A stretch of DNA of 64,000 bases from Zhengitettix transpicula (taxonomy: Eukaryota; Arthropoda; Insecta; Orthoptera; Tetrigidae). How positions within the stretch are numbered: the first letter of the stretch is position 1; each line of letters opens with the position of its first letter. Below the pieces are notes generated by a model. The model worked only from the letters and a program-made list of their open reading frames with translations, ran no database searches and was not told the DNA's origin. The stretch covers positions 93,035,532-93,099,531 of the forward strand of contig CM073591.1 of the NCBI GenBank assembly GCA_037074705.1, given 5' to 3'. The translations under genes were made by a program, and so were the position numbers. Shown here piece after piece: positions 1 to 11,914 of this stretch.

Positions 1-340
1 TAAATGAGTTTAAACCTTTAAGCTAGATTTAATTAAATACAAAATAATTTAAAGAAAACTTTAGGAAACATTAAATGAGTCGAATAATGTGTAATGAACA
101 CAAATTTAATTATTGTAATGAGCACGAGTTGTAATATTATAATAGTATCATAAGAATCTATTATATAAACTTATTATTTACAGATACGTTGGCAGAGAGT
201 ACTGAATTGTTAGAGGTTCTTTAATGTGAGTTCTATATGGAGTGTTTGTTTTTAGTTGTTAGCACACAAATAATGTTTTAGGTTAAAAATTATTAACATA
301 AAAAAATTAATACAAATAAATGATAAATATGTGGAGGTTG
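1..340. other. AT-rich stretch, nothing seen
   Basis: I see no repeat match, coding signal or RNA gene here. The sequence is AT-rich with stops in all frames. Confidence 0.6.
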
Positions 341-436
341 TTTTTTAGAGTAACAGGCTACATGAGGGTAATCCACACGGTGGCAACTCCCCTTTAATAG
401 CATAGGAAGGGATTTGAAACGGGAGATGAGCAAGGG
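341..436 (-). mobile_element. Family A retroposon copy A1 (3' end only)
   Basis: A T-run at 341-346 is followed by the family A 3' terminus (antisense: agagtaacaggctacatgag, then ggtggcaactcccctttaat). The match fades after about 436. It is a 5'-truncated copy, with sense on the minus strand and the poly(A) end at the left. The apparent 92-residue minus-strand frame at 345-623 starts in unique DNA, runs into this repeat and is not a gene. Confidence 0.8.
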
Positions 437-981
437 AAATCTGTTTTATTTGAGTAACATAGAATCGTTGTTGAGGGAAGATTTTTCTCGGAATTGGTAT
501 TAAGAAGAAGCGGAATAACTGGTCTGCGGAAACAGTAAGACATCCTGATTTTTGTTTTAAGAGTAAAGACTGTAAAATAATTACAGTAACTGCTCCGGTT
601 TTATTTTTAAAAGGCAAAAACACCCATTTAGATCCATGTTGGGAAAGACGAATCTATTTTTCCGTATTTTAAAATAACCCGTAAAACTGTAAATATAGTT
701 ATAACAATTAAATTTATTTATTTTGAGCTTCTCAACCCATATTGTTCATTAAATGATTTGTGATAAATATTTTGATTTACCTTACAATTATATGACGGCA
801 AATTGAGGGACAGAGAATGAAATTATTTAATTATAAATGATATATGAAGATATATTTGCGTATTTATTGTTTAATATATTATTTTTTCAAGGTGTGTTAC
901 AACTTAATGTGTTGTCCCTACATTTTTCTGTGATGTCTTTGTTCCTCGTTTCTGTATTTTCATGTTTTGTACTGTCTTCAT

Positions 982-1020
<39 letters not shown>

Positions 1021-1655
1021 ATAATTATTTATTGGATCACAGAATAAAACTCAATCCAAATCATTATATATTTTTGTAAATCAAAGAAGGTTACATAATA
1101 AATAAATAATAAAATATAAAATTTTTTAACATGAATAACGGAAGGTTTAATTTAAATAAAACCAGAGAGAAATATGAAATTTGTTTCACGTAACCGAACA
1201 GAAAAAATTTGAAGGCTATGAAAGGTGTTATAGAATCTACATATGTTTTCATATAATTCTCTAGTAAGGAATTTTTTTATTTTTAACTTGAAATTATTTT
1301 GGCATGGCGTCAATCGGAAAAACCATTCACGTGTTGACTCGAAAACCGTGAACGAATGCGGGCAATTCTCCAGATAAGTTCCCGTACGCTTCCACTGATG
1401 TCGCGTAAAATAAGTTAATCATATTTACGATTCGGACTCAAATGACAAAGTAATTAATATTCTCTTTAAACATTTCTATTTTGAGTGACGCATAACGAGA
1501 GCTCGTAATATATCCAGTTTAATGAGAACTGTTATAATTAAATTACACAGGGATTCAATATTGTTTGTAGTTATGATATATGGCTTTAACTCTTGTTAGA
1601 AAGAACAATGTGCTTTGAGGAATTTAAATTACTCTGAATTTAATTGAGAGGAGAT
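437..1655. other. AT-rich stretch with a (TA)n tract
   Basis: This is unique AT-rich DNA. A (TA)n dinucleotide tract lies at about 984-1017 and accounts for the YIYIYI run of a small translated frame. Nothing else is supportable. The last 12 bases (1644-1655, ttgagaggagat) are the left target-site duplication of the next retroposon. Confidence 0.6.
984..1017. repeat. (TA)n microsatellite
   Basis: An uninterrupted TA dinucleotide run. Confidence 0.95.
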
Positions 1656-2215
1656 TTTTAGGGCAACAGACTACATGAGGGTAATCCACGTTGGGCAACT
1701 CACCTTTAATAGCATAGGAAGGGATTTGAAAGGGGGGATGCGGAAGGGTAGAGAAAGGTAGCCAAGGGTTAACTAGGGCCCCCGGGCTATATTTTAAGGA
1801 TCCTACCCGGAATTGGCCTAAAGAAATGCAGGGAAAACCTTAGAAAAACCTGCATCGAGCAGGTCGGGCATTGGGTACTTGTCCCACGCCCTTCCGATAT
1901 CGGGAGAGGAGTTTGATGTGGGGACGCAGCATTCCCTTCTCCGTGCCTTGACCAGTTTAGGAGGCAGCTGGCCGACTATTCCAATGGGAATAGCGAACAA
2001 CTCTTACCGTATGCCCAAGGTCTGCGACCCCGGGACATACACCCCTCAAAACAGGCCGAGGTGCCTCGGCTTGTGGGAACCTTAGTTCAAAATCGGAGAG
2101 GAAAAGGCATACCCAAAGGTAGCCCCTTCGTATCTCTCCTAAAAGGTTCTGCCTGCGAGAGAACACCCCTCGCATGTATTTCCTCCGAGAGAATAGCCCT
2201 CGCAGACAACTGAGC
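1656..2215 (-). mobile_element. Family A retroposon copy A2, full length, with target duplication
   Basis: This is an essentially complete family A copy. The 12-bp sequence ttgagaggagat occurs at 1644-1655 and again at 2216-2227, exactly bracketing the element, which is the signature of target-primed retroposition. The left end begins with a short T-run (poly(A) in sense). The right end, the sense 5' end, carries two successive hairpins built on the CTGCGAG/CTCGCAG arms. The insertion is not recent, since the poly(A) has shrunk and substitutions are scattered through it. Overlapping small frames on both strands are by-products of the repeat. Confidence 0.9.
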
Positions 2216-2227
2216 TTGAGAGGAGAT

Positions 2228-4640
2228 GTTTCTCTGTCGAATATATATTAATAATATTATATTCAATAATGAGGTGTAAAGATTTATGGTTTACGACTGT
2301 CTGAAAGTAGGTGCACTAATATTTCTTATCAGTTTCCTGACAATTTTTAATTCAAAATAAGGCCAGAATAGAGAAAACTCCCAGCGTTAATAAAAATTTA
2401 CTAAAAAAACTGTTTATATATTATTGAAGAGGTAAGTACAGGACAGTTTGGTATAATGAACCATAAAAATCTGAGGAAACGATTCTTGTCTGTACTGTGC
2501 ATAAGTTAAACATCCCTCAGGTTATGAGACTGATTTTCAAGGTGTCGATTTATAAGGATCTGTGTTGGTTTATTTGTGTTACGTGAAACTGTAGCATGTG
2601 ATGATTTAGACAATTTCAACGAATTTTAATAATAAAAAGGAAATAATACAATTTTCATTTTACAGAAATGTTACAAAGCCTCGGATTGTTCACTGCAGTG
2701 ATTTGTTCTATTGTTGACAATATTAGGAAACTTTAAGGGTCGAAGAATAATCAAAACGTATAGTTAGAATCCGTTCATGTACAGTATTTTCTGGGATAGT
2801 TAATTAATTAAAGAACTAAAGTTTCTGCTGTGTCGGAGTTCGACTAGAGAAACCACGATGAAAAGTTGATTTTATTACTTTTAAGTGTTTATTAGTATTA
2901 AATTCAATATTTATAGTCATTTCATCTAATTGCATATCCTAATTATGATGCTCATTCCTAAAAATACGACCGTCGGACATACAAAAACATGCAAACATAT
3001 CCGAACGGGTAGAGAAGGACTGAATAAAACACGGATAGATCATATCAGTGGAGGATTAATGTTCAGGATGATGGATGGATATTACTGACTTTAAACGAGA
3101 ATGGAAATGATGTTACGGGAAGCGATGATAATTATGTTGCATAGCGAAGGTGAATTAGAAAATAAGTGTTGCGCCGATAGCCAGTTTTACCACATAGTTG
3201 ACAGTTTCGCAAGTTAAATGCCATATTTCATTATACGAGAATTCCGGTTGAAAATATTTTGCTATTGTTATCGTATTATCCTGCGATGGAACTCGCATCC
3301 GTCAGAAACGACGCAGGTGAATTGCACGTTAGATCATCGGGACTAATAAATTTGCTTTTAACGTTATCAGCCAGAAACGGGTGTCAATAAATTATCTGCG
3401 CAGATCAAATGTAGATTTATGGCCACGGAATATACTTATGGTTTGATATTGCGTTTTAAGTGCATTATTACTTATTAAATTATTTTCCGTGTTGAGAAAT
3501 TATAGTACCTTTTTTTTCCGTGATATACAATTTCAAATTTTGTTAAATTCCGGCTGTAACTTTTACGGATTAAATATAGTTCATATACATATAATGGTTA
3601 TTTCCAATCTCATGAGACAGGATCTGTGGAGAAAAACTATCATAAGTAGCTTTTTTCGTTTCTGTTGCTACAACGTTGGCAGACATGCGAAACTTTGATA
3701 TCGTGAAGGTGTGGCACATCATGTGACCCAATTTCCTTATTTATAATCGGTCCCGGAACAGTCTGTTATAAGTTTGTAATATGACTTTAGAATAACGCGG
3801 ATGAAAGTATGTGTAAATATTCTGAATTCTTACCATTATTAAAGGTATTTCGTAAAGTTCTTATTCAATACTGTAACATCCCGCCTGCCATCATGTAACA
3901 CTCCACCACTGTGAACATGTAACATTCCAGCAGTTGGAAATGGGAAGTCCAGATAGATCGTTCACCAACCGAGCTATACCTCCGTTAGCTCACCTGGCTA
4001 CCGATCTAGAGGATAAAGGAAGAATTAAGAACAGGAAATAGGAAAGTCGGTAACGTGAGGGTTCGGGTTCAACTAATTGAACCTAGGCGTAGTGGTTGGT
4101 GTTTCGCTGCACTTCAGTCAAATAAGAGCTGATGAAGAATCAATAGATTTAATAGTTAGAAATAAAATAAAGTAAAACAAACTGGCGGATAGCACCAGGA
4201 GCCACCAACCCGTCTGGAGGTTGGATCACGACTGTCGTTCCCAAGAAGCTCTGAACAATTCTAAGACTCCTTTCCCCCTCCCTGATGATTTTAAGTCTCC
4301 AATGAGAATAACTCTTACAGGGTAGAAGATTTCTGCTGCCGTGTGCATGTCTGCATAAGGCACTTAAAGTGCTGACTTCTAGACGCAGCGTTATCACAGC
4401 TGCCTAGGCGGAAGGGGTGAAGATTTATGTTGTTGTTGTGTTTAGTTACTTGCTATATCTAAAGTGATGTCTTTAACTGCATCAGCGTTCTAGCAGCTGC
4501 GCCTTCTTAGGTCCGCTATGCTGAAGAGACGTTATGATAAGAGGGCACGTGTAGACTATTATATTACAATACAAATGCTAAAAATATAAAAATTTAGATA
4601 CTTTAATTTAAACTTATGTGTAAGTTTTATTGTTTATATA
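2228..4640. other. Mostly unique AT-rich DNA
   Basis: At about 3870-3935 there are three loose tandem units resembling catgtaacattccaccact. At about 3950-4100 there is a degenerate tRNA-like segment, listed separately. Otherwise I see nothing. Confidence 0.5.
3980..4075 (+). repeat. Degenerate tRNA-derived SINE-like segment
   Basis: The segment contains cgttagctcacctggcta, which resembles a tRNA D-arm or A box, and further on gagggttcgggttcaac, which resembles a T-arm or B box. The spacing between them (about 66 nt) is longer than in a tRNA gene, and I cannot fold an acceptor stem or anticodon arm. A decayed SINE is more likely than a tRNA gene. Confidence 0.3.
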
Positions 4641-5178
4641 CAGGATGTAACAAAACTCGACGGCAAAATTTCAGGAATAAAGAAAATGTGGGCCCGGAAA
4701 TGCATTATTATAGAGTTATCCAACCTTCCGTATCTGATCGGTTTGTATGAAGTTCAACTGACTAGTTGGAGCACTCTGTTCACATTTTAGAAGAAACGTT
4801 CAAAGTCACCTGATTTTGCCTGAATACAGGCAGCTCCTCTTCTTCGCGTTGAGTTTTGAATACGATCAAAAATGACTCGTGAATTATGTACTGTCTGACA
4901 CTCACAATACGATAAGATACGGTTAAGTAACTTTGACATGTCCGGTAATCATTTTCAGTTGCTAAGAACATAAATTTTATTCGTAACATGTTTACTCATG
5001 TAACAACTGTAACAATTTCACATTTTAGTCCAGAAAACAAGGTGCACTAACATTCAGAAAAGTTCGGATAATTCTGTAACTATAGATTCGCGGACCAATG
5101 TTGAAATACACTTTTTATCTTCACTTCATATGAGAAATAAATTCCTGAAAATTTGCCGTCGAGGTTTGTTACATCCTG
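4641..5178. mobile_element. Non-autonomous Tc1/mariner-type DNA transposon
   Basis: The two ends are inverted repeats of about 36-40 bp. The left end starts CAGGATGTAACAAA and the right end, reverse-complemented, starts identically. Both continue with CTCGACGGCAAA, and only about two mismatches fall in the first 36 positions. The element is flanked by TA on both sides (4639-4640 and 5179-5180), as expected for the IS630/Tc1/mariner superfamily. At about 540 bp it is too short to encode a full transposase. The 69-residue minus-strand frame at 4780-4989 has no catalytic motif that I can see. It is probably an internally deleted derivative mobilised by a full-length relative elsewhere. Confidence 0.75.
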
Positions 5179-5265
5179 TATGAATGTAATATTGAAATAT
5201 TAGGTACTGTTCAACTCGAGTTTGATTAATTTCTTCTAGATCAAATATCCAACACTAATTATAAC

Positions 5266-5425
5266 ATGAAAAAATTTACGTCTGATTGAAAATAATGAAT
5301 AAGAAAAATAGCCATTTCAATACCACACAACGTTTCTGGGATCCTTGTCCCTTTCGTCAGGTGCAAAGAAGAGTATTTATATTATCACTATTTTGTCTGA
5401 ATTGTCTATCTTTATTACTCACGAA
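5266..5425. mobile_element. Foldback repeat, family E
   Basis: The left part (tacgtctgattgaaaataat, then taccacacaacgtttctggg) matches the elements at 31085-31262 and 49262-49405. The right part (tgtctgaattgtctatcttt) is an imperfect inverted copy of the left. It contains the minus-strand motif CTGACGA, 17 nt, GAAAC at 5332-5360. The gaaacgttg signature suggests a terminal fragment of a Penelope-like element, which is an inference. Confidence 0.55.
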
Positions 5426-7319
5426 TTATAACACCTTTGTTAATAAAAAAAGTCTCCTGATAAAGAAATGTTTATATAAATTTGGGAGTTTATTTACAGT
5501 TTCATTCAATAAATGCAGTTGTCTGCAAAATTTTGAACCTGTTACAATCTATATGATCCACAATTCGTTTATATTTATTTTTATTTGTATTCTTGATTGT
5601 TTCTGTTTTTCTTATTTGATGCCCTATAGGTGCTCAAATTTTACATCCTCCAACCATAGCAAATTTTTGATATACTTAGGCCTATATATTTATAGAGCGT
5701 ATGTTTGACACACAATTAAAATACGTGTTAAGTCAACTTGTATTCATGTTGAATAATATTTATAAACTTTATAAGTTCGAGTAAATTGTAATATCTAAAC
5801 AATCAAAGGGTTAAGAATAAATAGACTCGGTTACTAATACATCTCTACCTCTCACAACCCAGTTGACATTTGTTTAAGTTATTTGATATTAGTTTTAGTT
5901 GAAAAATAAACATGCTCTTTCTGAGGTTTCCTTTCTCTTCTAATTTTGAATTTAATTCAAATTAACAATCAATTAATGTTTCATTTTAAATGAACCTGTA
6001 GAAGTTTCGAGTAAACTCGAGATGTTTGAATACCGATAGTAAGAAGATACAGCCTCCAGTTTGTTTTCTGAACCCCAGCTGAGAAATATTTTCATAAATA
6101 ATTACAATAATAAGGAAAACAGCTCATTATTATAATTAGAAATAAAAAGTATTACTCTTTATACGCTCAGAAATGTTAAAGTATTTTTTTGTTATAAATT
6201 ATGAATGCAATATGAGTTTATGTATTTGTTATTTGTTTATAACACTAACAAACGGACTTAAAAAATGTAGTGTTGATTAAAAGTACTGTAATATGATAAT
6301 GGAAGGGTATAAAAGTAGTAAAGACTACAAAACGCAATTACAAACTTAACTTTATTTTTAGTAAATTTAGATATTACGTATTTCAGCGTGTTGGCAGACA
6401 TGTCAGTAGTCAGTATTGTCAGAATTTTTTTTGTGCGAACACAAATAAACAGTTCATTTCATTCGAGTTTTTTTCTGACGACTAACATACATGTTAAAGA
6501 ATTTTGAGTTACTTAAAAGTAAAATTAGTGTATTATACAACTTTCAGTAAAATTAGCAGACCGATCTAGATAGATATAAGTCACAGATATAAAATATATG
6601 AATAATTTTTTTAAAAAATGAAACAAGGCAATATTTATTTTTTAACACAGGGCAACGTTTTTCATATTATTTTTCGAAAATTAATAATCATTTTTTTTGT
6701 TTTCCAACAAGGCAGTAATTACTAATGTGTTTGAGGGGAAAAAATTCCTGTTCCACAAACAAGTCATGATAGAAGGTAGAAAATTTAATTATATTACTTG
6801 TTATAATATTTTATTGTTACCATTACGGAACATTTTCTGTGGATATGGTAACAATAAGCAATTATTTTGTTATATTTTGAGTACTGGAAGATGATGTGTA
6901 AGTCAATAATTCACATAAAATCGTTGTAATCGCATGTAAAGTTTCTCAATAGTATTAATTATGAGAGACTGGAGTATTTATACGCAAGTTTTGTTTGTGT
7001 TTCTCTAATTTTGAAAACATATAAAATTTTGCATACCGCTAGAGCTTAATGAATCAAAATTCAAACTTCAATACTTAACGACAAACTATTGCAAGAACTA
7101 ACAGTTAAATTATCTTCGCGTTTTATGCGTGATTTTATCTTATTTAGGGAGGTGTGTTCATCTGGGACTGTGATGATAGCTTGTCGAGGGTGACTCTGTG
7201 TTCATTATTCCGTTGACCGACTATACGTTGCCTTTACACGAAATGAGTGCACAATGCACGTGGTCTATATGATCACTTCCCCCACATTTCATGAGTAACT
7301 TTTAGCTACATTTAGTTGA
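5426..7319. other. AT-rich stretch, nothing seen
   Basis: The start codes for a long AT-rich frame (5286-5708, 140 residues) without recognisable domains. I treat that frame as chance. No repeats or RNA genes were identified. Confidence 0.5.
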
Positions 7320-7620
7320 GTGGTTAAGGTAAGAGTTGATCATGATCCATTTGCTTGGCCCTTTGATGAGTGGACGTTGCAAGTGGTGCATAATTGGATT
7401 AGGCGCGGAGCGATATTCCGGCGCACTTGTTGCGGTGGCCTAATCCACGGGGGCGGACGGCGCAGATGCTGCGATCGCCGGGACATTGTTTCCGCAAGCG
7501 GATCACTGACTATGCCAGCAAGAAATGTAAACGCCAAAGTATTTTTGTTTTTATCTGTCCCGCGCATGTGCTCAAAGCCGGCAGGTTCATTGTTCCGTGA
7601 CTCTGCTTAAGCCGGGAGCG
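7320..7620. other. GC-richer unique island
   Basis: This is a compositionally distinct stretch containing gcgcggagcgatattccggc and gggggcggacggcgcagatg, set in AT-rich surroundings and present once in the window. Open frames exist on both strands (96 and 75 residues) but overlap each other and show no domain. It could be a conserved non-coding element or an old unrecognised exon. I cannot decide from one sequence. Confidence 0.35.
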
Positions 7621-8277
7621 CATTGTGATGCGTGCTTCCCCCACGATTCTACCCATATTTTAGCTTAAATACTGTTAAGTAAGCGTCTCGGCTGTAATAC
7701 TCTCATGTTTAGAATTCGAGATTTCATTATTCGGAATGCGGTAGCGAATTTTAATTCTATAGAGCCGTTCTCGTATTTTTCGATTTATGGGTTCAGTTAT
7801 TTTGTAGTTTTCAGATATTTCGTATTAATTTTTAGGATTCTTTTATGAAACGTTAGCCGCTACCATGACGACATTTTGTATACACGTGTTTAATATTTTG
7901 CATTAACTATTTAATTTAATATAACAATTGTTCATAAGCCTGCCTTTGCATAATATATCACGTTTATTTTTTGACGTCAAACCAAAATTTCCACGTATGA
8001 ACTCATCCATAGATTTTTGTAACCAGAAATTGTGATAAAATGAGTACAAATTTAATATATTTTAAAAAAAATTAAAGGTTTATAATGGTTGCGTTAACAA
8101 CTTGGTCATGGCGACCCATAAATAAATTACAAATATTACTTATTTACATAAGAATGCAGCGATTCACATTGATTCCAATAATATACATACAATTGAACAG
8201 TGTGAAAGAATAATTATACATTTCAAATGTGGGTTTCTTACATTTACATTTTACAATTCGCATTTGTGAATCATTTA

Positions 8278-9682
8278 TCATAATAATTTGATAATTCATT
8301 ATATTTACTTGTTTGAAGATGCGACTGTTGCAGATTCCACTGTACTGTACTCATAGTCTGTTTTATTAGGAGGCGTCTTCTTCTGAATATGTATCACTCC
8401 CTTGTTTCTTGACTAAATTTATGAGCCTTTTTATTCTACTTTTTACCGTTTTATCATCTAAGTGTGGGTAAAAAGATTCCAAAATTTTTATGAATGATGT
8501 AGAGGATATCTGGTAATCTCTAATAATGGTTTTTTTGTCCTTTGAGTCCGTAGCATTTAGTAGTTTTTTTTGTTCTGTTCCAAAGGGATAGGTGGAGCAA
8601 TGTTTTCTTCTTTATATAATTTTTTTAGCGGACCTAATGATTGACTAAGCGCCTTATATTTATGATCCTGTATGTTTTGTTTGGTTTTCTTGGGTGGATT
8701 AGTGCTTGTCTTCTGTTCAGGATTACTGGTGTATTTCTTATCAGCTTGGCTCGTCGAGCTCGTAGATGCAGTTCTTTTTTTTATTTGTTAGTTGGGAATT
8801 ATCCATGTCCGTTTCTTGAGGGTTAATTATTTGAATTGCGGGTGCCGGGTTCTTACACTGAATTTTGTCATAATTTTCATTTGCAGTCAAATTATTCTTT
8901 AGTATTGCATCTCTATTACGACAATTTATCGCGATATGGGCGGGACTTTTACAGTGATAGCAGTTATCGTTCTCCACTGCTAGATACACCCTATAGCTAG
9001 TTTCTTCATATTGCACTATTATCGAATCCGGAACGGAATTTAGCTTATCCGGGTTAATGAAGAATTGTCTTTTGAAACTTTTAATGTGAACAAATCTTCG
9101 GTCACCAGTACTTATTCTAATATCCGATATTTTAGAGTCTGGAATTATATTTAGCTTTTTTAGTTCTAGCACAATAATCTCGTTTGGGATAACTGGGCAT
9201 ACATTTGACAAGATTACACGGCAGTGTTTTTGCATTAAAGGTCTTATATTGACCATCTCACCCTTTATTGTTATTGATTTATGAACTTTTATTAGGTTTT
9301 CGACATCCTCCTTAGATGTTAGAAATGCGCATATTCTCGCATTGGCTATTTTAGAGATGTACTTAATTCTGATGGGGTTAATAATATTAGCTAAACCTAT
9401 TACGTACTCATCTGTATTTAAACTTGCAACAGCGTTCAGAATTATGGCATGCATTTTATTCGTTTTATGCTCCGTGGACATCACCTTCGAATACAATCTA
9501 GTCTCCATATTCTGTGTGGACATCTTCAGGTTTATGAACTCTTCTTTACATTCTCTGGGAGTAGTCGATTTTCCTTTATATAGCTTAGATATCATGTACT
9601 TATACACGATAATAGCTAGCCGGAATCCGCCGGGGCAGCCCCGCTTGAACCATCGGCTTCTGTTGTAAACACACTCTGGCAC
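8278..9682 (-). pseudogene. LINE ORF1 (gag-like, CCHC zinc knuckle), frameshifted, with start of ORF2
   Basis: This is a non-LTR retrotransposon ORF1, an RNA-binding nucleocapsid-type protein. The intact stretch (9682-8741, 313 residues) holds a central RRM-like domain and then one zinc knuckle, CYHCKSPAHIAINC (C-x2-C-x4-H-x4-C), near residues 241-254. The start is uncertain: the first ~29 residues may be leader, and Met30 (MISKLYKGK) is plausible. After the knuckle, homology-like coding continues in another frame across an A-run near 8780 (TASTSSTSQADKKYTS..., polar linker). It shifts frame again across an A-run near 8567 into a C-terminal stretch that includes ILESFYPHLDDKTVKSR and stops at 8366-8368. 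Twelve bases later a second ATG (minus strand, about 8354) opens MSTVQWNLQQSHL, which resembles the start of an endonuclease-RT ORF2, but it stops after 27 codons. ORF2 proper is absent. Both shifts lie in homopolymer A-runs, so sequencing error is an alternative to mutation. Confidence 0.75.
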
Positions 9683-10788
9683 TGAATTTAATATTAATTC
9701 GTTTAACTTATTATTAAAACTTTAATCAGTATTAGCTGCTCAAGGAGAAGTACAAAAAACATGAAACTTCGCTGATTATTTGTAGAACCCGGTTGAAAAC
9801 CCAAGAGAAATTTATTCATTCACGAATAACAGTTTTTATAAAGCTTCCTGAAGCACATTATAGTTTTAAATAAAATATTTGTTCAAAAGTGAACATTATG
9901 AATTTCCCCATACGCCGAAATAGTTTCGTTTTTAGTGTTTTGAGCTCATACTATTGTATAATATTTATACCAAATAGCTTTTGACTAACATTATATGCTC
10001 AGCCAATCCAAGATTGGTATTAACATGAATTCCTAAATCGACTAAAGTCTCCGTGAATTTGAAGAATGTATACTTCTCAGATTTAAAAATGTGTAAAGTA
10101 TAACGTTTCTACAGGTGCTTCCGCCGAGATGGCAGCCGAAATCTGTTTAGTAAATTAAATTGAATTGTTTCATTACTATTTCATTTTTTTTCCATAAACA
10201 AAAAAATATCATTCAAATGTATTTAGTCCGGCATTTATGGTTTTGTAAATGAAGCAGTAGCCCACAAAAAATATGACTTTCGATTTCCTGCAAATTAGTT
10301 TTTAAATATTGGAAATAATCATGGTTCATTTTCTGAGCCTCGGAAAACTCGCAGCCAATGCATATATCTGAAAATTGTTGCAAATATCCTATAATTAGGA
10401 CCTGTCTTGGTTCTACTCTCTGGCCGATACCTGCCATATTTATTTTAACCAGTAGTATGTCGTAAATTTATGACTCATTTAAACATTGAATTGATATTTT
10501 TTAACGTGGATCAAGTCGTTTCTCTAATTATAAGACCTCAAATAATTGTGTATTATGCTTTCCATTTATGAATATAAGTGCGACGTGACACCATATTTGA
10601 CGTATGAAATATGACAGAACGAATATTTTATATACGGTAAAAGAACAATGACTGGTAAGCCGTGATATATTCTAACACTGTTTATCCTCAGAAAATCAAT
10701 CAATGATAAATGCACAGTCACATCTGTAAACTTTTTGTATATGTATGTACTAGAACGCTTAAACCCAATGTTATCTAGAGAAGAAAGG
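9683..10788. other. AT-rich stretch, nothing seen
   Basis: The part next to 9682 could be the 5' leader of the LINE ORF1 (minus strand), but no boundary is visible. An 11-bp sequence gaagaaaggaa at 10780-10790 recurs at 11950-11960, beyond the next two retroposons. Confidence 0.45.
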
Positions 10789-11335
10789 AAGCCTGCGAGA
10801 GGATTTCTCGCAGGTGAACCTTCCCAGAGAGCTCTGGCGGGGGCTACCTTTGGGGATGCTCTCACATCTCTCTGGTTTTTTCGAACTAAGGTTCCCACAT
10901 GCCGAGGCACCTCGGTCTGTTTTGAGAGGTGTATGTTCCGGGGTCGCAGACCTTGGGCATACGGCAAGAGTTGTCCGCTATTCCTATTGGAATAGTCGGC
11001 CAGCTGCCTCCTAAACAGGCCAAGGCATGGCGAGGGGTAAGCTGCGTCCCCACAGCAAACTCCTCTCCCGCTATCGGAAGGGCGTGGGACAAGTACCCAA
11101 TGCCCGACCTACCCGATGCAGGTTTTTCTAAGGTTTTCCCTGCATTCCTTTAGGCGAATGCCGGGTAGGATCCTTAAACCATATCCCGGGGGCCTAGTTA
11201 ACCCTTGGCTACCTTCCTCTACCCTTCGGCATCCCCCCTTTCTAATCCCTTCCTATGCTATTAAAGGGGAGTTGCCCAATGTGGATCACCCTCATGTAGC
11301 CTGTTGCCCTAAAAAAATAATAATAAAAAAATAAA
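10789..11335 (+). mobile_element. Family A retroposon copy A3 (near full length)
   Basis: Sense is on the plus strand. The 5' end has a single perfect hairpin (cctgcgaga, gaatt-type loop, tctcgcagg). The copy then runs through the family body to ...gtagcctgttgccct and an A-rich tail (aaaaaaataataataaaaaa). It shares its 5' variant (ccagagagctctggcg) with A9 and differs from A2/A4, so at least two subfamilies exist. A 74-residue sense frame at 10929-11153 (MYVPGSQTLGIRQELSAIPI...) is shared by A5 and A9. Confidence 0.88.
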
Positions 11336-11351
11336 GTAAACAGCCGAAAAA

Positions 11352-11914
11352 GGCCTGCGAGGTCTATTCTCTCGCAGGCAATACCTGCGAGGGATGTTCT
11401 CTCGCAGGCAGAACGTTTTAGGAGAGATACGAAGGGGTAACCTTTGGGGATGCCTTTTCCTCTCCGTTTTTGAACTAAGGTTCCCACAAGCTGAGGCACC
11501 TCGGCCTGTTTTGAGAGGTGTATGTTCCGGGGTCACAGACCTTGGGCATACGGTAAGAGTTGTCCGCTATTACCATTGGGATAGTCGGCCAGCTGCCTCC
11601 TAAACTGGTGAGGCACGGAGAAGGGAATGCTGCGTCCCGACAGCAAACTCCTCTCGCGCTATGGGAAGGACGTGGGACAAGTACCCAATGCCCGACCTAC
11701 CTGATGCAGGTTTTTCTAGGGTTTTCCCTGCATTTCTTTAGGAGGGTAGGATCCTTAAAATATAGTCCGGGGGCCCTAATTAACCCTTGGCTACCTTCCT
11801 CTACCTTTCCGAATTCCCCCTTTCAAATCTCTTCCTATGCTATTAAAGGGGAGTTGCCCAACGTGGATTACCCTCATGTAGCCTGTTGCCCTAAAAAAAT
11901 AAAAAAATTAAAAT
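11352..11914 (+). mobile_element. Family A retroposon copy A4 (near full length, tandem to A3)
   Basis: This copy lies 16 bases after A3, in the same orientation. The 5' end carries two hairpins in succession (gcctgcgag...ctcgcaggc, then cctgcgag...ctcgcagg), the same variant as A2. It ends gtagcctgttgccct plus an A-rich tail. The two copies may have arrived separately or as a dimer. The 11-bp direct repeat flanking the pair is offset from the tail by about 35 bp, so dimer insertion is unproven. Confidence 0.88.

Noticed and set aside
3980..4075. Possible tRNA gene
   Set aside because: A-box and B-box-like words are present but their spacing is too long and no acceptor or anticodon stem can be drawn. 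Recorded as a SINE-like segment.
5286..5708. 140-residue plus-strand frame, the longest outside the retroelements
   Set aside because: It starts inside a foldback repeat, is low-complexity and AT-driven, and has no recognisable domain.
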